64,000 nucleotides of DNA from Oligoflexia bacterium (lineage in GTDB: Bacteria; Bdellovibrionota_G; JANQFH01): NCBI GenBank assembly GCA_028277945.1, contig JANQFH010000008.1:383442-447441 (forward strand). The letters are read 5' to 3'. The translations under genes were made by a program, and so were the position numbers. A model generated the notes under the pieces. It worked only from the letters and a program-made list of their open reading frames with translations. It ran no database searches and was not told the DNA's origin. Shown here one piece after another: positions 25,117-35,905 of the stretch; position 1 is the stretch's first letter, and each line of letters opens with the position of its first letter.

Positions 25117-28100
25117 TTAGGGCCCAGACGGCGCGGGCCCACGCCTTACATACTCGGCGAAGCTCTCAAAATCTTGGTACAGGTCTTGATTAAAACTATC
25201 GGGATACGATAGACACAGTTTATCATAGAGCTCTCTGAGGTACTCCTGAGGCAGGGAATCTCTGCAAAAATATATAAAGCGCACTGCCAGCTCCAACGCT
25301 TCTCGAGCATTACTGGGTCCCAAATCAAGAAGTTCGTTATGAAAAGAATTATCGGCCGAACTCCACCAGGCCCAAAATTCTAATGAATCTGGATCAATTC
25401 TATCGTCCGATACCCCGCGCAAATATTTAAACCAACCCGTCCACAAGGAATAACCCCACTCTTGAAGCTCTTTCTGCCAGTCCTTATTACCGCGCCATTG
25501 TCTTGGTAGGAATGGCACATCAGGACCCGTTAAATTATCGCTGGCCAAAGCGTTTTCAATCAAAGATTCATAATCTTGAGGTCTACCCAATTCGACCCAG
25601 CGGCGAGGATCGCCGCCACAAGCATCTTGCACGTCTGGTGGCAAATTAACAAAGGTCGAGTCATCTGCAGGCTTATAGGGAGAGGGGTCGGATTCCGCTG
25701 GTTCATCTGATGATGCTGCTCCAGGTACAATCGGAGCATTACCAGGAGTTGTTTTGAAGTAATTCTGCAAATTTTGAGGTGATCCAGGCGGATTTGTCGG
25801 AGGCGTTAAATTCATTAGACCTGGCCCGGTTGGATTTGCTGTTGTCCCAAAAGGTATTAGTAAGTTACCTGGGCTTGCGGATCCGTCGTTTAGACCATCA
25901 GCGAAGGTGCCTTCATCTATAAAAAGCGAATGATTGCCGCCCGTTTCTTCCCTTCGTACTTTCCTATCAAATCTATTCAAAAACGTTATAATGATTCTGT
26001 GTATAAGCTCGGGGAATGTCTCGTCTGCAAATCTCTCTTGGAGTCTGTTAAGCGCTTCCACAGTTGTCTTGTCGAGAGTAAGTGTCGTGACTCTCTCACC
26101 TCTTCGGGAGAACCTCCTACGTTCTAGCGGCGACCAGAATAATGGATGTTCTAGCAAATTTACTCCCACTTCACCACGGACACCTGCATCAGCTAACTGT
26201 ATAAGAGCTGTTATCAATTGCAGATGTTTAACGCCAAGCACTTCTGCAATACGCTTAAGAATATCGATAATATTCTCTCCGAATCTAATACTTCGGTTTT
26301 CTTCCTTTTTTCCGCTATGAACACTTGCCAAATATTCTGCTACGATACGTTTAGCAGTGATATTGATCGTTTCAGGAAGTCTCATCCACTCTCGTAACGT
26401 TAACGTATCTTCGACATTTTCAACCTGACTTCTTATTTCCTCGTAAGCATGAAATAATGCATTTATTAATGTTGAACGGTAGTCTGACTCACCTGTAAAT
26501 CGATCTCTTATAGAATAGCCACTGTATGAGAAATCTAACATGCCACTGACAGTGGCAACTAACCAAACTTGTACCATAACTAGCTCTTTAAAACCTGGGG
26601 TTGTATTACAAAGGTGTCTATATGTTTCCAATGATTTCGCCACGTCATCGATGTTGACGTTTAATAACGGATTTCTTTCACCGCCACTTTCAGCGTCACC
26701 AGACACATAATCTCCGTGAGCGATCCATTCCTCCATCGACATGTATTCACCAAAACCTTGCACCGTTGCACAGAGGTATCTGTACAACTCTATCCATCTT
26801 ACTAACTTTGCTGGTTCAACCCAACTGGGCAAACCCCGCTCTGATTCATCTGCAGCATCGACTTCTTCAGGCTGGTCCTCCTCTTCATGGACAGCATCGT
26901 TGTCTTCTACGCTCTCCTCTGCTGCAGACGCCTGAATTTGAGGTATTTCCAAAATAAATCGCATAGGATCATTTAAGAAATCTGTGTCAGAAAGATCTGG
27001 ATTTTCCTGTCGATAAAGACGGTAAGCTTCCCAGACCTCTTCATTAATGGCTTCTCGGACTTCTTGCTCGTCAGGTAAAAATCTCAACGGTAAATTTGTT
27101 TCAAAAGGAGCATCCGCGTCTGGTTCAACTATTACTATGGGAGCCATGACATCCCCATCTGGATGCTGTGGCACAGTAATCGCTGGTTCCTGGTCAGCCT
27201 CCTCGTCCAAAACTTCATCATCCACTGTTTCAGGGAGTACTCCTGGCACCAGGGTTGGTACTACTAGGGAAGGAACCAAGTTTGGCATTTCTGGTACAGT
27301 AGTCGTTGTTGGAGCATTTTCCGTAGTTGTTTGCAGGTTATTCTGTGGACTCCGCGTTCTTCCTGAGGTGTTAGGTTGTGCGGTGGTTGTTGTTCTTTGT
27401 GTTGTTGCCACACTGCTATTGTTTGCCGGTGATGGAGCGCTGGGTCTTGTTCCCGAGGATCCAGGAAGGTTTCTTACAACATTTTGATAATTCCCTGCCT
27501 CTCCCCATGATGAGGTTCTAGGAACGACGGGATTGGAGCTGCTAGGGGGCCTAGAGGGCGTTTCCAAGGCTGCCCACAGTTGCGCATCACTCATCTGTGT
27601 TGGACGGGCAGAGCTGCCACCCCTGGCAGGGGTTCCCCCAGCAGGGGTTTCTAGAAGTAGTGGCCTGGCGCTACCCACGAAGACGCCTGGAGTGACCTGC
27701 CTTGGAGTTAGCATCAACGCTTGGGGTTGTTCTACACCTATACGGGGAGGAGATTTGTACAGAGCTCTGCCAAGCGCAAAGGCGTAAACCGCATGGGTGA
27801 GGCTATCGATGGCCTGCGCCCCACCTTGGTGTCGCCAATAATCTTGCTCATAAGGATTCGTAGCATCCCTAGCTCGCTGCCAACTGCCGCGAGCATCGTG
27901 CCAACTATGGATAGCACCACCAGCCGAGTGACCTACAAACAGATAACTCAAACCTTTGATAATATCTTGGGTCACCATGACTCCAGCTTCCCCTGCCTGC
28001 GCCCCAGCTACCAAGGTGGTACCACCTCCCACAGCCATGGGCGCTAGCGAGATGCCAGCAAGCACCGGCATCATTCTAAACGTTCCCGTACTGTTCTCGA

Positions 28101-29373
28101 TGAGATGCTCAAACAACGCCTCACCAAAGGAAACTTGCGTATGCTCAGCACTAGCATCATTCACGGCTTGGCCTACAGCAGCGGCACTACCAACAGACAA
28201 AAATAAAACCGTGCCCTTAAAGAAGATCTTGCCAGCTAACGCACCGCCAGCAGCTACGGCGGGTATAGAGACTGGGGCTGTTACCACCACCACGCCTATC
28301 ATCCCTGTGGTCACTGCAGTAGCCACTGAAGACCAAAAAAGATACTGCCACTTCTTCTCCTCACCCTCGCTCTCTAAATGCTTTTGTTCTGCCTTGAGCT
28401 CCTTCCAAGCCTTGATAACAGAGACCTCTTGGCCCTTTACCTTGATGGCGTGCTGCTTAGGATCTAAACCAAGCTCCTGTAAAGTAACCATCTGCTCGAT
28501 GAGCTGCCAGTCCGTCTTTCGCTCTATACGCTTGAGCAGCTGTACATAGTCGCTGTTGAAATGGCTAAACCCCCGACCTTGTTTAACAGCTGTCTTATTC
28601 TGACGCTGCAACTCCGTGATGATTTTAGCGGTGGTCGCCTCAATCTTTCCTTGCCACGCTTCCTTCGTATACACCCGTGTCGAGTTTTGGGTGCGGATAC
28701 GCTTTGGCATCACCATGTAATCGGTGTTTAAGGGCAGATACGCCTTGCTGAGCTGGATAGGACCACGTGCTGAGGCATCCTTAAACATGTCAATATAGAG
28801 CTGTGGGAAGATAAGCAATAGCGCTGCCTGGAGCTCGGGGTTGTCCTTAAGATCCTTAGGCCACAAACGTGCCCAAGGAGCTAAGTGCCAACCATCAGAG
28901 TAGAGATAGAAACCCTTGGTGTTTAAATAGTCGATGGCTGGCTTGAGTAGAGACAAGGAGGCAAACACCTCCTTAGCATCCACACCGAACATCTCTTGGA
29001 GAATCTTGGTATCCTTGGGCTTGGGTTCCGCACCATAAGTCGCACGTTCAGCAAGATAGAGTTCGAAACGTTTGTAGCGAATCGCAAAGAGAGATGCTGC
29101 ACGCTCCTCTAACTTCTCATACTCTGCCTCAGGTAAATCATCGTAACGCTCAAGCAAAGTACGCATACCTTGCTGGTAACCCTGAGCATCTAAATCCCTG
29201 TTGAAATAGCTATCACTTAAACGAGTCGCCTCATCCATAAAGGGCTGTAGGGTGGTTGGAGCGGCGAAAACGGGATGGAAGAATATGGTAAAGGCGACGA
29301 GGCAAGACGCGCCCATGCCCAATAGTGAGCCTAGGGGATTTGTTCGGTTGGTAATGTAATCTCTTGTAATCAT
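25117..29373 (-). CDS. very large secreted multidomain protein, unknown
   Basis: 1418 aa from ATG 29373, chosen because it gives a proper signal peptide (ending FFHPVFA|APT); upstream ATG 29427 would add 18 residues and spoil it. I do not recognise the family. The order is a helical N-domain (30-345), a glycine/alanine-rich hydrophobic block (345-405), a second one (430-470), a His/Trp-containing segment (GHSAGGAIHSWHDA), and a long Pro/Thr/Ser then acidic linker (about 590-870). Helical repeats follow (LYRYLCATVQGFGE, TYRHLCNTTPGFKE), then a segment like a ribbon-helix-helix (VTTLTLDKTTVEALNRL, about 1095-1140), another disordered linker and a Trp-rich C-terminal domain. The architecture parallels the 1043-aa protein. 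It is divergent from the TetR gene. Confidence 0.7.
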   Translation of the reverse strand: MITRDYITNRTNPLGSLLGMGASCLVAFTIFFHPVFAAPTTLQPFMDEATRLSDSYFNRDLDAQGYQQGMRTLLERYDDLPEAEYEKLEERAASLFAIRYKRFELYLAERATYGAEPKPKDTKILQEMFGVDAKEVFASLSLLKPAIDYLNTKGFYLYSDGWHLAPWARLWPKDLKDNPELQAALLLIFPQLYIDMFKDASARGPIQLSKAYLPLNTDYMVMPKRIRTQNSTRVYTKEAWQGKIEATTAKIITELQRQNKTAVKQGRGFSHFNSDYVQLLKRIERKTDWQLIEQMVTLQELGLDPKQHAIKVKGQEVSVIKAWKELKAEQKHLESEGEEKKWQYLFWSSVATAVTTGMIGVVVVTAPVSIPAVAAGGALAGKIFFKGTVLFLSVGSAAAVGQAVNDASAEHTQVSFGEALFEHLIENSTGTFRMMPVLAGISLAPMAVGGGTTLVAGAQAGEAGVMVTQDIIKGLSYLFVGHSAGGAIHSWHDARGSWQRARDATNPYEQDYWRHQGGAQAIDSLTHAVYAFALGRALYKSPPRIGVEQPQALMLTPRQVTPGVFVGSARPLLLETPAGGTPARGGSSARPTQMSDAQLWAALETPSRPPSSSNPVVPRTSSWGEAGNYQNVVRNLPGSSGTRPSAPSPANNSSVATTQRTTTTAQPNTSGRTRSPQNNLQTTTENAPTTTTVPEMPNLVPSLVVPTLVPGVLPETVDDEVLDEEADQEPAITVPQHPDGDVMAPIVIVEPDADAPFETNLPLRFLPDEQEVREAINEEVWEAYRLYRQENPDLSDTDFLNDPMRFILEIPQIQASAAEESVEDNDAVHEEEDQPEEVDAADESERGLPSWVEPAKLVRWIELYRYLCATVQGFGEYMSMEEWIAHGDYVSGDAESGGERNPLLNVNIDDVAKSLETYRHLCNTTPGFKELVMVQVWLVATVSGMLDFSYSGYSIRDRFTGESDYRSTLINALFHAYEEIRSQVENVEDTLTLREWMRLPETINITAKRIVAEYLASVHSGKKEENRSIRFGENIIDILKRIAEVLGVKHLQLITALIQLADAGVRGEVGVNLLEHPLFWSPLERRRFSRRGERVTTLTLDKTTVEALNRLQERFADETFPELIHRIIITFLNRFDRKVRREETGGNHSLFIDEGTFADGLNDGSASPGNLLIPFGTTANPTGPGLMNLTPPTNPPGSPQNLQNYFKTTPGNAPIVPGAASSDEPAESDPSPYKPADDSTFVNLPPDVQDACGGDPRRWVELGRPQDYESLIENALASDNLTGPDVPFLPRQWRGNKDWQKELQEWGYSLWTGWFKYLRGVSDDRIDPDSLEFWAWWSSADNSFHNELLDLGPSNAREALELAVRFIYFCRDSLPQEYLRELYDKLCLSYPDSFNQDLYQDFESFAEYVRRGPAPSGP

Positions 29374-29468
29374 GCCTTTTACAGTGCATCGCTTCTCTAA
29401 AACAGTGTAATACGTTGTACTAGACATGATGCGTAGTGTCAAGTAAAATCCAAGTGATACTCAGTAAA

Positions 29469-30128
29469 ATGTCTTTAAGAGAGGAACAATTGGAAAAAAC
29501 CGAATATAAAGGAGAGGTTACACGGCAAAGGCTGCTTGCGGAGGCTATTGAGCTATTTGCCAAGCATGGCTTTGCAGAGACCAGCTTTCAGATGATTGCC
29601 GATCGCTGTGGCTTGAGCCAGTCTGCTGTGCTCTACCACTTTCGCTCGAAACGAGTTTTGATTGAAGAGGTCATTGGCGCCGTTACCGCTCATAACCACC
29701 ACTACGTTGATAGACACATGCAGCCAACTGATACCGGGGTACAGCGACTGAATAAATTTGCCCTCTACAACGTTGCTTGGGGTGCTGACCATCGCAGTCA
29801 TATTCAGGTGCTCTTACTGCTCTATTACTACGCTTACATAGATGAGCACTTTGAAACACTACACTTCAAATTCTTGGACATTGCCAAGAATCGCATACTG
29901 GGTCATGTGCTTGCAGCTCAGCGAGAGGGAGATATACGAAAGGATCTCGATGCAAAGCGCATAACCGACATTTTGTTTGATATTAAATTGGCAGTCCTTA
30001 CCGAGGCTATTGAAGCGCATGATCGAAAATCAGCAGTTCGAGAATACTCAAAAAAATGGCATACGTTGCTCGGCCAATTCCTTACCTCTGCTGATATCAT
30101 TAAGACATTAAAAATTGACGATAAATAA
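29469..30128 (+). CDS. TetR-family transcriptional regulator
   Basis: 219 aa. The N-terminal helix-turn-helix VTRQRLLAEAIELFAKHGFAETSFQMIADRCGLSQSAVLYHFRSKRVLI is canonical TetR. The rest is an all-helical ligand-binding domain with a Tyr-rich helix (LLLLYYYAYIDEHFE). ATG 29469 has no Shine-Dalgarno sequence; TTG 29490 follows GAGAGGA at ideal spacing and may be the true start. It is divergent from the 1418-aa secreted protein with less than 100 bp between, so that gene is the best candidate target. The ligand is unknown. Confidence 0.88.
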   Translation: MSLREEQLEKTEYKGEVTRQRLLAEAIELFAKHGFAETSFQMIADRCGLSQSAVLYHFRSKRVLIEEVIGAVTAHNHHYVDRHMQPTDTGVQRLNKFALYNVAWGADHRSHIQVLLLLYYYAYIDEHFETLHFKFLDIAKNRILGHVLAAQREGDIRKDLDAKRITDILFDIKLAVLTEAIEAHDRKSAVREYSKKWHTLLGQFLTSADIIKTLKIDDK

Positions 30129-30167
30129 CCGCTTGGGTATGCTCGGCTGCCCTAAAAGAGGATGAAG

Positions 30168-31454
30168 ATGCAAACCGATATCCGTGACCTTTCCGCAGTA
30201 AAGAAGCGCATTGAGGTGCGTCTGGCGCCCGAGTTCGTGAAGCAGGAGATGGACAGTGGCTTTGTTAAGCTACAGAGGGGCGTCACCCTCAAGGGCTTTC
30301 GCAAGGGACACGCACCCATGGCCATGGTACGGCAAAAATACCAGCAGGCTGTAGAGGATGAGGTGGTTAGCGATTTGATCCAGCGCTCGCTCAGAGAAGT
30401 TTTGCAGAAGCAAGAGGTGCATCCAGTTGCCTACCCAGTTTTAGAAGAAAAAGACCTTGCTGATGGGCTTAAATTTGCCGTAACCATCGAGGTAAAACCC
30501 AAACTTGAGATTCGCGGCTATCAAGATCTCAAGCTGAAAAGAGAAAAGGTCGAACCGAAAAAGGCGGAGATCGATAAGGTGCTACAACAGCTGCGAGAGC
30601 AGCAAGCAGTGCTTAAAGACAAAAAAGTAACGCAACCACAAAAAGGCGACTACGCCGCCATCTCCGTAGAGCTGCAAGTCGGTGGTAAGCCGTATAAAGA
30701 GGCAGCGATCAAAGAGCGTATGGTACCTGTGGGTGAAGATTATCTGTTGCCCGAGTTAGACAAGACGTTGGTGGAGATGGAAGTGGGAGAAAAACGCCAG
30801 GTCTCCGTAGACTTTCCCAAAGAACATGCGGACAAAAAGCTGGCGGGCAAAAAGGTGCTATGTGAGCTCACCCTGCACGCCATCAAAGAGAAGCTGCTGC
30901 CAGCTTTGGATGATGCTCTGGCTAAGGCGAGTGGCCGAGCAGCAACGCTCAAAGAGCTCAAGGAGAAGGTCGCTACCGATCTGCGCACAGAGGGTAGTAG
31001 GATGCAGCAGCAACAGATTGAGCAACAGGCTCTTGATGCGATTCTTAGCGCCAACCCGTTTGAGGTGCCGCCAACCTTAGTCAAACACCGTATGCAGTAT
31101 CTCATGCAACAGCTGATACGCGCCGGAGTGCAGCCGCAGAATGAGGCTGAGTTCAAAAAGATGGAAGAGCAGGGCTATGAGCGGGCTGTCAGCGAAGTAC
31201 GTAGTGATCTTGCCATTGAGGCCATCGCACGGCAGGAAAAGATTAGCGTTGCCGAGAGTGAGGTGGAGGCGCACATCGAAGCGCTCATTAATAATAGTGG
31301 GCGTGGTGGGCAGAGTGGTAAGCAGAATGACAAGCTCAAGCAGGTCCTCTCCACAGAGCATCAACGCGCAGCGATCCACGAGCAGCTGCTACGGCGTAAG
31401 GTGCTTGCTTTTATCCTCAGCAGCGCTACCATCAAAGAAACGGCAAACAAGTAA
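30168..31454 (+). CDS. tig: trigger factor
   Basis: 428 aa. ATG 30168 is chosen because GAGG sits six bases upstream, and because [17 protein letters not shown] is the usual family start; the ORF-track ATG at 30162 is too close to it. The ribosome-binding signature [21 protein letters not shown] is present (about 38-58), followed by a PPIase FKBP-like domain (about 160-245, [17 protein letters not shown]) and a long helical C-terminal chaperone domain. It binds nascent chains at the ribosome exit. It is first in the tig-clpP-clpX-lon block, 10 bp before clpP. Confidence 0.96.
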   Translation: MQTDIRDLSAVKKRIEVRLAPEFVKQEMDSGFVKLQRGVTLKGFRKGHAPMAMVRQKYQQAVEDEVVSDLIQRSLREVLQKQEVHPVAYPVLEEKDLADGLKFAVTIEVKPKLEIRGYQDLKLKREKVEPKKAEIDKVLQQLREQQAVLKDKKVTQPQKGDYAAISVELQVGGKPYKEAAIKERMVPVGEDYLLPELDKTLVEMEVGEKRQVSVDFPKEHADKKLAGKKVLCELTLHAIKEKLLPALDDALAKASGRAATLKELKEKVATDLRTEGSRMQQQQIEQQALDAILSANPFEVPPTLVKHRMQYLMQQLIRAGVQPQNEAEFKKMEEQGYERAVSEVRSDLAIEAIARQEKISVAESEVEAHIEALINNSGRGGQSGKQNDKLKQVLSTEHQRAAIHEQLLRRKVLAFILSSATIKETANK

Positions 31455-31464
31455 GGGGAACCCG

Positions 31465-32049
31465 ATGAACTTAATACCTATGGTCGTCGAACAGACCCAT
31501 CGTGGCGAGCGCTCTTATGATATCTATTCACGTCTGCTCAAGGACCGCATCATCTTTCTCGGCTCCTCTATCAACGATGAGATCGCCAACCTCATCATTG
31601 CGCAGCTGCTCTTCTTAGAGTCTGACGACCCAGATAAAGACATCAGCTTCTATATCAACTCGCCTGGAGGGTCGGTCTATAGCGGCCTGGCCGTCTACGA
31701 TACCCTGCAGCATGTTAAGTGTGCGGTGTCTACCGTCTGTCTTGGGCTTGCCGCGAGCATGTCAGCGTTGTTGCTGGCAGCAGGTACCAAGGGCAAGCGC
31801 TTTTGTCTGCCGCACTCGCGCATCCTTATCCACCAACCTTTAGGGGGGTTTGAGGGTCAAGCCACAGACATTGATATCCAGGCACGTGAGATTCTCAAGC
31901 TGCGTGAGGAGCTCAACCGCATGCTTTCCCAACATACAAAGCAAGATATTGAAAAGATTAAGAAAGATACGGATAGGGACTACTACATGAATGCCAACGA
32001 AGCGCTGGAGTATGGTATAATTGATGAAGTTCTGAACCGAGATGCCTAG
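31465..32049 (+). CDS. clpP: ATP-dependent Clp protease proteolytic subunit
   Basis: 194 aa. The track ORF begins inside tig; the real start is ATG 31465 with AAGGGGA upstream, giving [28 protein letters not shown]. The catalytic triad is visible: Ser in GLAASMSA (about 97), His in [11 protein letters not shown] (about 122) and Asp in KDTDRDYYM (about 171). It forms the tetradecameric barrel fed by ClpX, encoded next. The usual N-terminal propeptide is very short. Confidence 0.97.
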   Translation: MNLIPMVVEQTHRGERSYDIYSRLLKDRIIFLGSSINDEIANLIIAQLLFLESDDPDKDISFYINSPGGSVYSGLAVYDTLQHVKCAVSTVCLGLAASMSALLLAAGTKGKRFCLPHSRILIHQPLGGFEGQATDIDIQAREILKLREELNRMLSQHTKQDIEKIKKDTDRDYYMNANEALEYGIIDEVLNRDA

Positions 32050-32139
32050 TTTTCTTGATCTGGGCCCTTGAATTCTCGCTTTGCCTGCCTATTTTATTGT
32101 ATATACTAAAGATATAGGTGATTTTTATAAGGGGGCTTG

Positions 32140-33396
32140 GTGACACGCAAACAGGATAACGATGCGACCAACCTGAGCTGTTCGTTCTGCGGCAAAACCC
32201 AGAAAGAGGTTAAAAAGCTCATTGCTGGGCCGACGGTCTACATCTGTGATGAGTGTATTGAGCTCTGTAACGACATCATTGCCGAAGAGGTCGATCGTGA
32301 CCAGAGTTCTACCACCAAGGAGCAAATCCCAAAGCCCCATGAAATCAAGGAAATCCTTGATCAATACGTTGTCGGCCAAGAACGCGCCAAGAAGATCCTC
32401 TCAGTCGCCGTCTACAACCACTACAAACGGATTCAAGAGGGTAAAAGTGCACCCGATGATGTCGAGCTGCAAAAGTCCAATATCCTGCTGCTGGGTCCGA
32501 CCGGTTGTGGCAAGACCCTGCTCGCACAGACCATGGCAAAGATACTCAACGTTCCCTTTGCGATTCAGGATGCCACCACGTTGACTGAGGCCGGCTACGT
32601 TGGTGAGGATGTTGAGAACATCATCCTGAATTTGTTGCAGGCAGCGGACTACGATGTCGAACGGGCTCAACGCGGCATCATCTATATAGACGAGATCGAC
32701 AAGATTTCGCGTAAGTCGGAAAACCCCTCCATAACTCGCGATGTCTCTGGAGAGGGAGTACAGCAAGCGCTGTTAAAGATTATCGAAGGTACGGTTGCCA
32801 ATGTGCCGCCAAAAGGAGGCCGTAAGCATCCGCAACAAGAGTTTCTCCACATTGACACCACCAATATCCTGTTTATCTGTGGGGGTGCGTTTTGCGGCTT
32901 GGAAGACATCATCCGCAAGCGGCTACATGACAAGAGCATGGGCTTCAATGCCGACATCCGCAGCGTGCTGGAGCGAGACCTCGGCCAAACCCTTGCCGAG
33001 GTTCAGCCAGAGGATCTGTTGCAGTTTGGTCTCATTCCAGAGTTCATTGGTCGATTGCCGGTATTAGCAACGTTACATGAACTTAATGAGTCGGCCCTCA
33101 TTGATATTCTTACCAAACCACGCAACGCTTTGGTTAAGCAGTATCACAAGCTCTTTGAGTTTGAAAACGTCAAGCTGAAGTTCACTAAGGGCTGTTTGCA
33201 TGCCATTGCCAAAGAGGCGTTGAAGCGCAAATCAGGGGCTCGGGGACTGCGCTCAATTTTAGAACACGCCATGCTTGAAATCATGTATGAAATACCGAAC
33301 CAGGATAACATTGAAGAGTGCGTAATCAGTGAGGACGTTGTCGTCAAAGATGAAAAGCCCATTCTCGTTTATAAAAAAGAAGCTGAGAGCGCCTGA
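32140..33396 (+). CDS. clpX: ClpX unfoldase
   Basis: 418 aa. GTG 32140 (MTRKQ) is preferred over TTG 32137, since AAGGGGG ends at 32135. The N-terminal C4 zinc finger is [11 protein letters not shown]...CDECIELC. Walker A is [12 protein letters not shown], Walker [11 protein letters not shown], and the ClpP-contacting region and sensor-2 [10 protein letters not shown] are intact. It is a hexameric unfoldase that feeds substrates to ClpP. A 90-bp gap after clpP is AT-rich and may hold an internal promoter. Confidence 0.97.
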   Translation: MTRKQDNDATNLSCSFCGKTQKEVKKLIAGPTVYICDECIELCNDIIAEEVDRDQSSTTKEQIPKPHEIKEILDQYVVGQERAKKILSVAVYNHYKRIQEGKSAPDDVELQKSNILLLGPTGCGKTLLAQTMAKILNVPFAIQDATTLTEAGYVGEDVENIILNLLQAADYDVERAQRGIIYIDEIDKISRKSENPSITRDVSGEGVQQALLKIIEGTVANVPPKGGRKHPQQEFLHIDTTNILFICGGAFCGLEDIIRKRLHDKSMGFNADIRSVLERDLGQTLAEVQPEDLLQFGLIPEFIGRLPVLATLHELNESALIDILTKPRNALVKQYHKLFEFENVKLKFTKGCLHAIAKEALKRKSGARGLRSILEHAMLEIMYEIPNQDNIEECVISEDVVVKDEKPILVYKKEAESA

Positions 33397-33412
33397 GATC
33401 AAGGAGTTGTGA

Positions 33413-35872
33413 ATGTCTACTGAGAATCCACAAAATCCATCCCTGCCGGCCCGTAAGCAGACGCGGACGATTCCCCTATTGCCACTACGTGACATCATTG
33501 TCTTTCCGCATATGGTTGTGCCGCTTTTTGTCGGTAGACAGAAGTCTATAGCCGCGCTCGAGCAGGCGATGAACAGCGATAAAGACCTACTGCTGGCGGC
33601 ACAGAAAAAAGCCAAGACCAACGATCCCAATGAGGCTGATATCTATCGTGTCGGTACCCTGAGTACCATTATTCAGCTCCTGCGGCTTCCTGACGGCACG
33701 GTGAAGGTGTTGGTAGAAGGTAAACGGCGGGCTCTGGTCAATAAGTTTGTGCCGCATGAAAAGTACTTTCTTGTTGAAGTTGAGGAAGTCGAAGAGACAA
33801 AGGATGACTCGGTTGTCTTAGAAGCGCTCATGCGATCCGTACACTCTACCTTTGAGACCTATGTCAAGCTCAACAAGAAGATTCCGCCAGAGATGCTGAT
33901 GAGCGTGGCGAGCATAGATGATCCCGCACGTTTAGCCGATACCATTGTCGCGCACCTCTCACTTAAGCTGAAAGACAAACAGGAGATTCTTGAACTGGTT
34001 GATGTTAGGAAGCGTTTAGAGATGCTTTACTCATTAATGGAGTCCGAGATTGAGATTCTCCAGGTTGAGAAGCGTATCCGCAACCGTATCAAGAAGCAGA
34101 TGGAGAAGACCCAGAAGGAGTATTACCTCAACGAGCAGATGCAGGCTATTCAGAAAGAGCTTGGTGAAAAGGATGAATTTAAGAACGAACTCCAAGAGTT
34201 AGAAGAGGCCATCAAGAAGAAAAAGATGAGCAAGGAAGCGACCTCAAAGGTTACCAAGGAGCTCAAAAAGCTGAAGATGATGTCGCCCATGAGCGCTGAG
34301 GCAACGGTAGTAAGGAATTACATTGATTGGGCGCTATCCCTTCCTTGGTCTGAGGTTACAGAAGACAAGATCGACCTTGAGGCGTCTGAGCGCATCTTGC
34401 AGCGTGATCACTATGGCTTGGAAAAGGTCAAAGAGCGGATTCTCGAATACCTTGCTGTGCAGGCATTGGTGAAGAAGATTCGCGGACCGATTCTCTGCTT
34501 TGTGGGCCCGCCTGGAGTTGGTAAGACCTCCCTGGCGCACTCTATTGCCAATGCCATGGGGCGTAAGTTTGTGCGCATCTCGCTTGGCGGCGTGCGGGAT
34601 GAAGCGGAGATTCGTGGCCATCGGCGTACTTATATCGGCGCGCTTCCAGGCAAGATTATCCAATCGATGAAGAAAGCTGGCTCCAACAATCCGGTGTTCC
34701 TCTTAGACGAAGTGGACAAGATGAGCATGGATTTTCGCGGCGACCCTTCCTCGGCGTTGCTCGAAGTTCTTGATCCAGAACAGAACTCAACTTTTAACGA
34801 TCACTACCTCGACCTCGATTACGATCTTAGTAAGGTCATGTTTATCACCACGGCTAATAGCCTCTTCGGTATTCCCATGCCACTGCAAGATCGTATGGAG
34901 ATTATCCGCATTGAGGGCTACACTGAACTTGAAAAACTCCACATTGCCAAGCGCCACCTGTTGGAAAAGCAGATGATGGCAAATGGTCTATCAAAGGACA
35001 ACATTGAATTTAGTGACAACTCTATACGTACCATAATCCGGCGTTACACACGGGAGGCAGGTGTTCGTAATCTGGAACGTGAGATTGCTTCTGTATGTCG
35101 AAAGGTTGCCAAGGAAGTGGTTAACCATAGCAAGGACTACAAAGTACGAGTAAACTCCAAAACCGTCATAAAGTACCTTGGCGTACCAAAGTTTCGCTAT
35201 AGCAAAAAAGAGGAGGAGAGCCAGATCGGTCTTACCACTGGGTTGGCTTGGACCGAGGTGGGTGGTGATATCCTTATGACTGAGGTGACCGTGGTGCCAG
35301 GGAAGGGTAAACTGACCATCACTGGCAAGCTTGGAGATGTCATGCAGGAGTCGGCGCAGGCGGCGTTGAGCTACGTGCGTTCGCGTGCCAGCGCTCTTGG
35401 GCTAAAGCAGGATTTCTATCAAAACGTCGATATTCACGTGCATGTGCCTGAAGGAGCAATTCCTAAGGATGGACCCAGTGCCGGTATTACTTTGGCTACC
35501 TCTATCGTCAGCGCCTTGTTACGTATTCCCGTAAAAAACAGCGTTGCCATGACTGGTGAGATCACCTTAAGAGGCAGAGTACTGCCAATAGGTGGTCTTA
35601 AAGAGAAGATTCTTGCCGCGCATCGGGGTGGTATTGAATTGGTGCTGATTCCCAAGGAAAATGAGAAAGATCTTAAAGAGATTCCGGAACGTATCCGGCG
35701 CGAGGTGAAGATTCATCTTGTAGATCACATGGATGAGGTGCTTCTAAAGGCGTTGATTTTGGAGGACCCGAAGGACTTCTTACGCAAAGACAAGGACATC
35801 ACAGAGCTCGTCATAGATACAACTGCGGTTGGCTCTGATACTACGGAAGACGATAGACCGGCTCCCCACTGA
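33413..35872 (+). CDS. lon: Lon ATP-dependent protease
   Basis: 819 aa, normal for LonA. The N-terminal substrate domain is [21 protein letters not shown], Walker [12 protein letters not shown] (about 365), Walker [12 protein letters not shown]. The Ser/Lys dyad is in [13 protein letters not shown] (Ser about 685) and near the usual downstream Lys region ([18 protein letters not shown]). It degrades misfolded and regulatory proteins in the cytoplasm. AAGGAG precedes ATG 33413, 16 bp after clpX. The C-terminus has a 40-residue charged extension beyond the protease domain. Confidence 0.97.
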   Translation: MSTENPQNPSLPARKQTRTIPLLPLRDIIVFPHMVVPLFVGRQKSIAALEQAMNSDKDLLLAAQKKAKTNDPNEADIYRVGTLSTIIQLLRLPDGTVKVLVEGKRRALVNKFVPHEKYFLVEVEEVEETKDDSVVLEALMRSVHSTFETYVKLNKKIPPEMLMSVASIDDPARLADTIVAHLSLKLKDKQEILELVDVRKRLEMLYSLMESEIEILQVEKRIRNRIKKQMEKTQKEYYLNEQMQAIQKELGEKDEFKNELQELEEAIKKKKMSKEATSKVTKELKKLKMMSPMSAEATVVRNYIDWALSLPWSEVTEDKIDLEASERILQRDHYGLEKVKERILEYLAVQALVKKIRGPILCFVGPPGVGKTSLAHSIANAMGRKFVRISLGGVRDEAEIRGHRRTYIGALPGKIIQSMKKAGSNNPVFLLDEVDKMSMDFRGDPSSALLEVLDPEQNSTFNDHYLDLDYDLSKVMFITTANSLFGIPMPLQDRMEIIRIEGYTELEKLHIAKRHLLEKQMMANGLSKDNIEFSDNSIRTIIRRYTREAGVRNLEREIASVCRKVAKEVVNHSKDYKVRVNSKTVIKYLGVPKFRYSKKEEESQIGLTTGLAWTEVGGDILMTEVTVVPGKGKLTITGKLGDVMQESAQAALSYVRSRASALGLKQDFYQNVDIHVHVPEGAIPKDGPSAGITLATSIVSALLRIPVKNSVAMTGEITLRGRVLPIGGLKEKILAAHRGGIELVLIPKENEKDLKEIPERIRREVKIHLVDHMDEVLLKALILEDPKDFLRKDKDITELVIDTTAVGSDTTEDDRPAPH

Positions 35873-35905
35873 GAAGTTACTGTCGATTTAGAATGATAGA
35901 GGAAA

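Noticed and set aside
27047-27487. 146-aa plus-strand ORF in the linker of the 1418-aa gene
   Set aside because: Low-complexity Val/Gly/Ser translation that mirrors the Pro/Thr linker on the minus strand.
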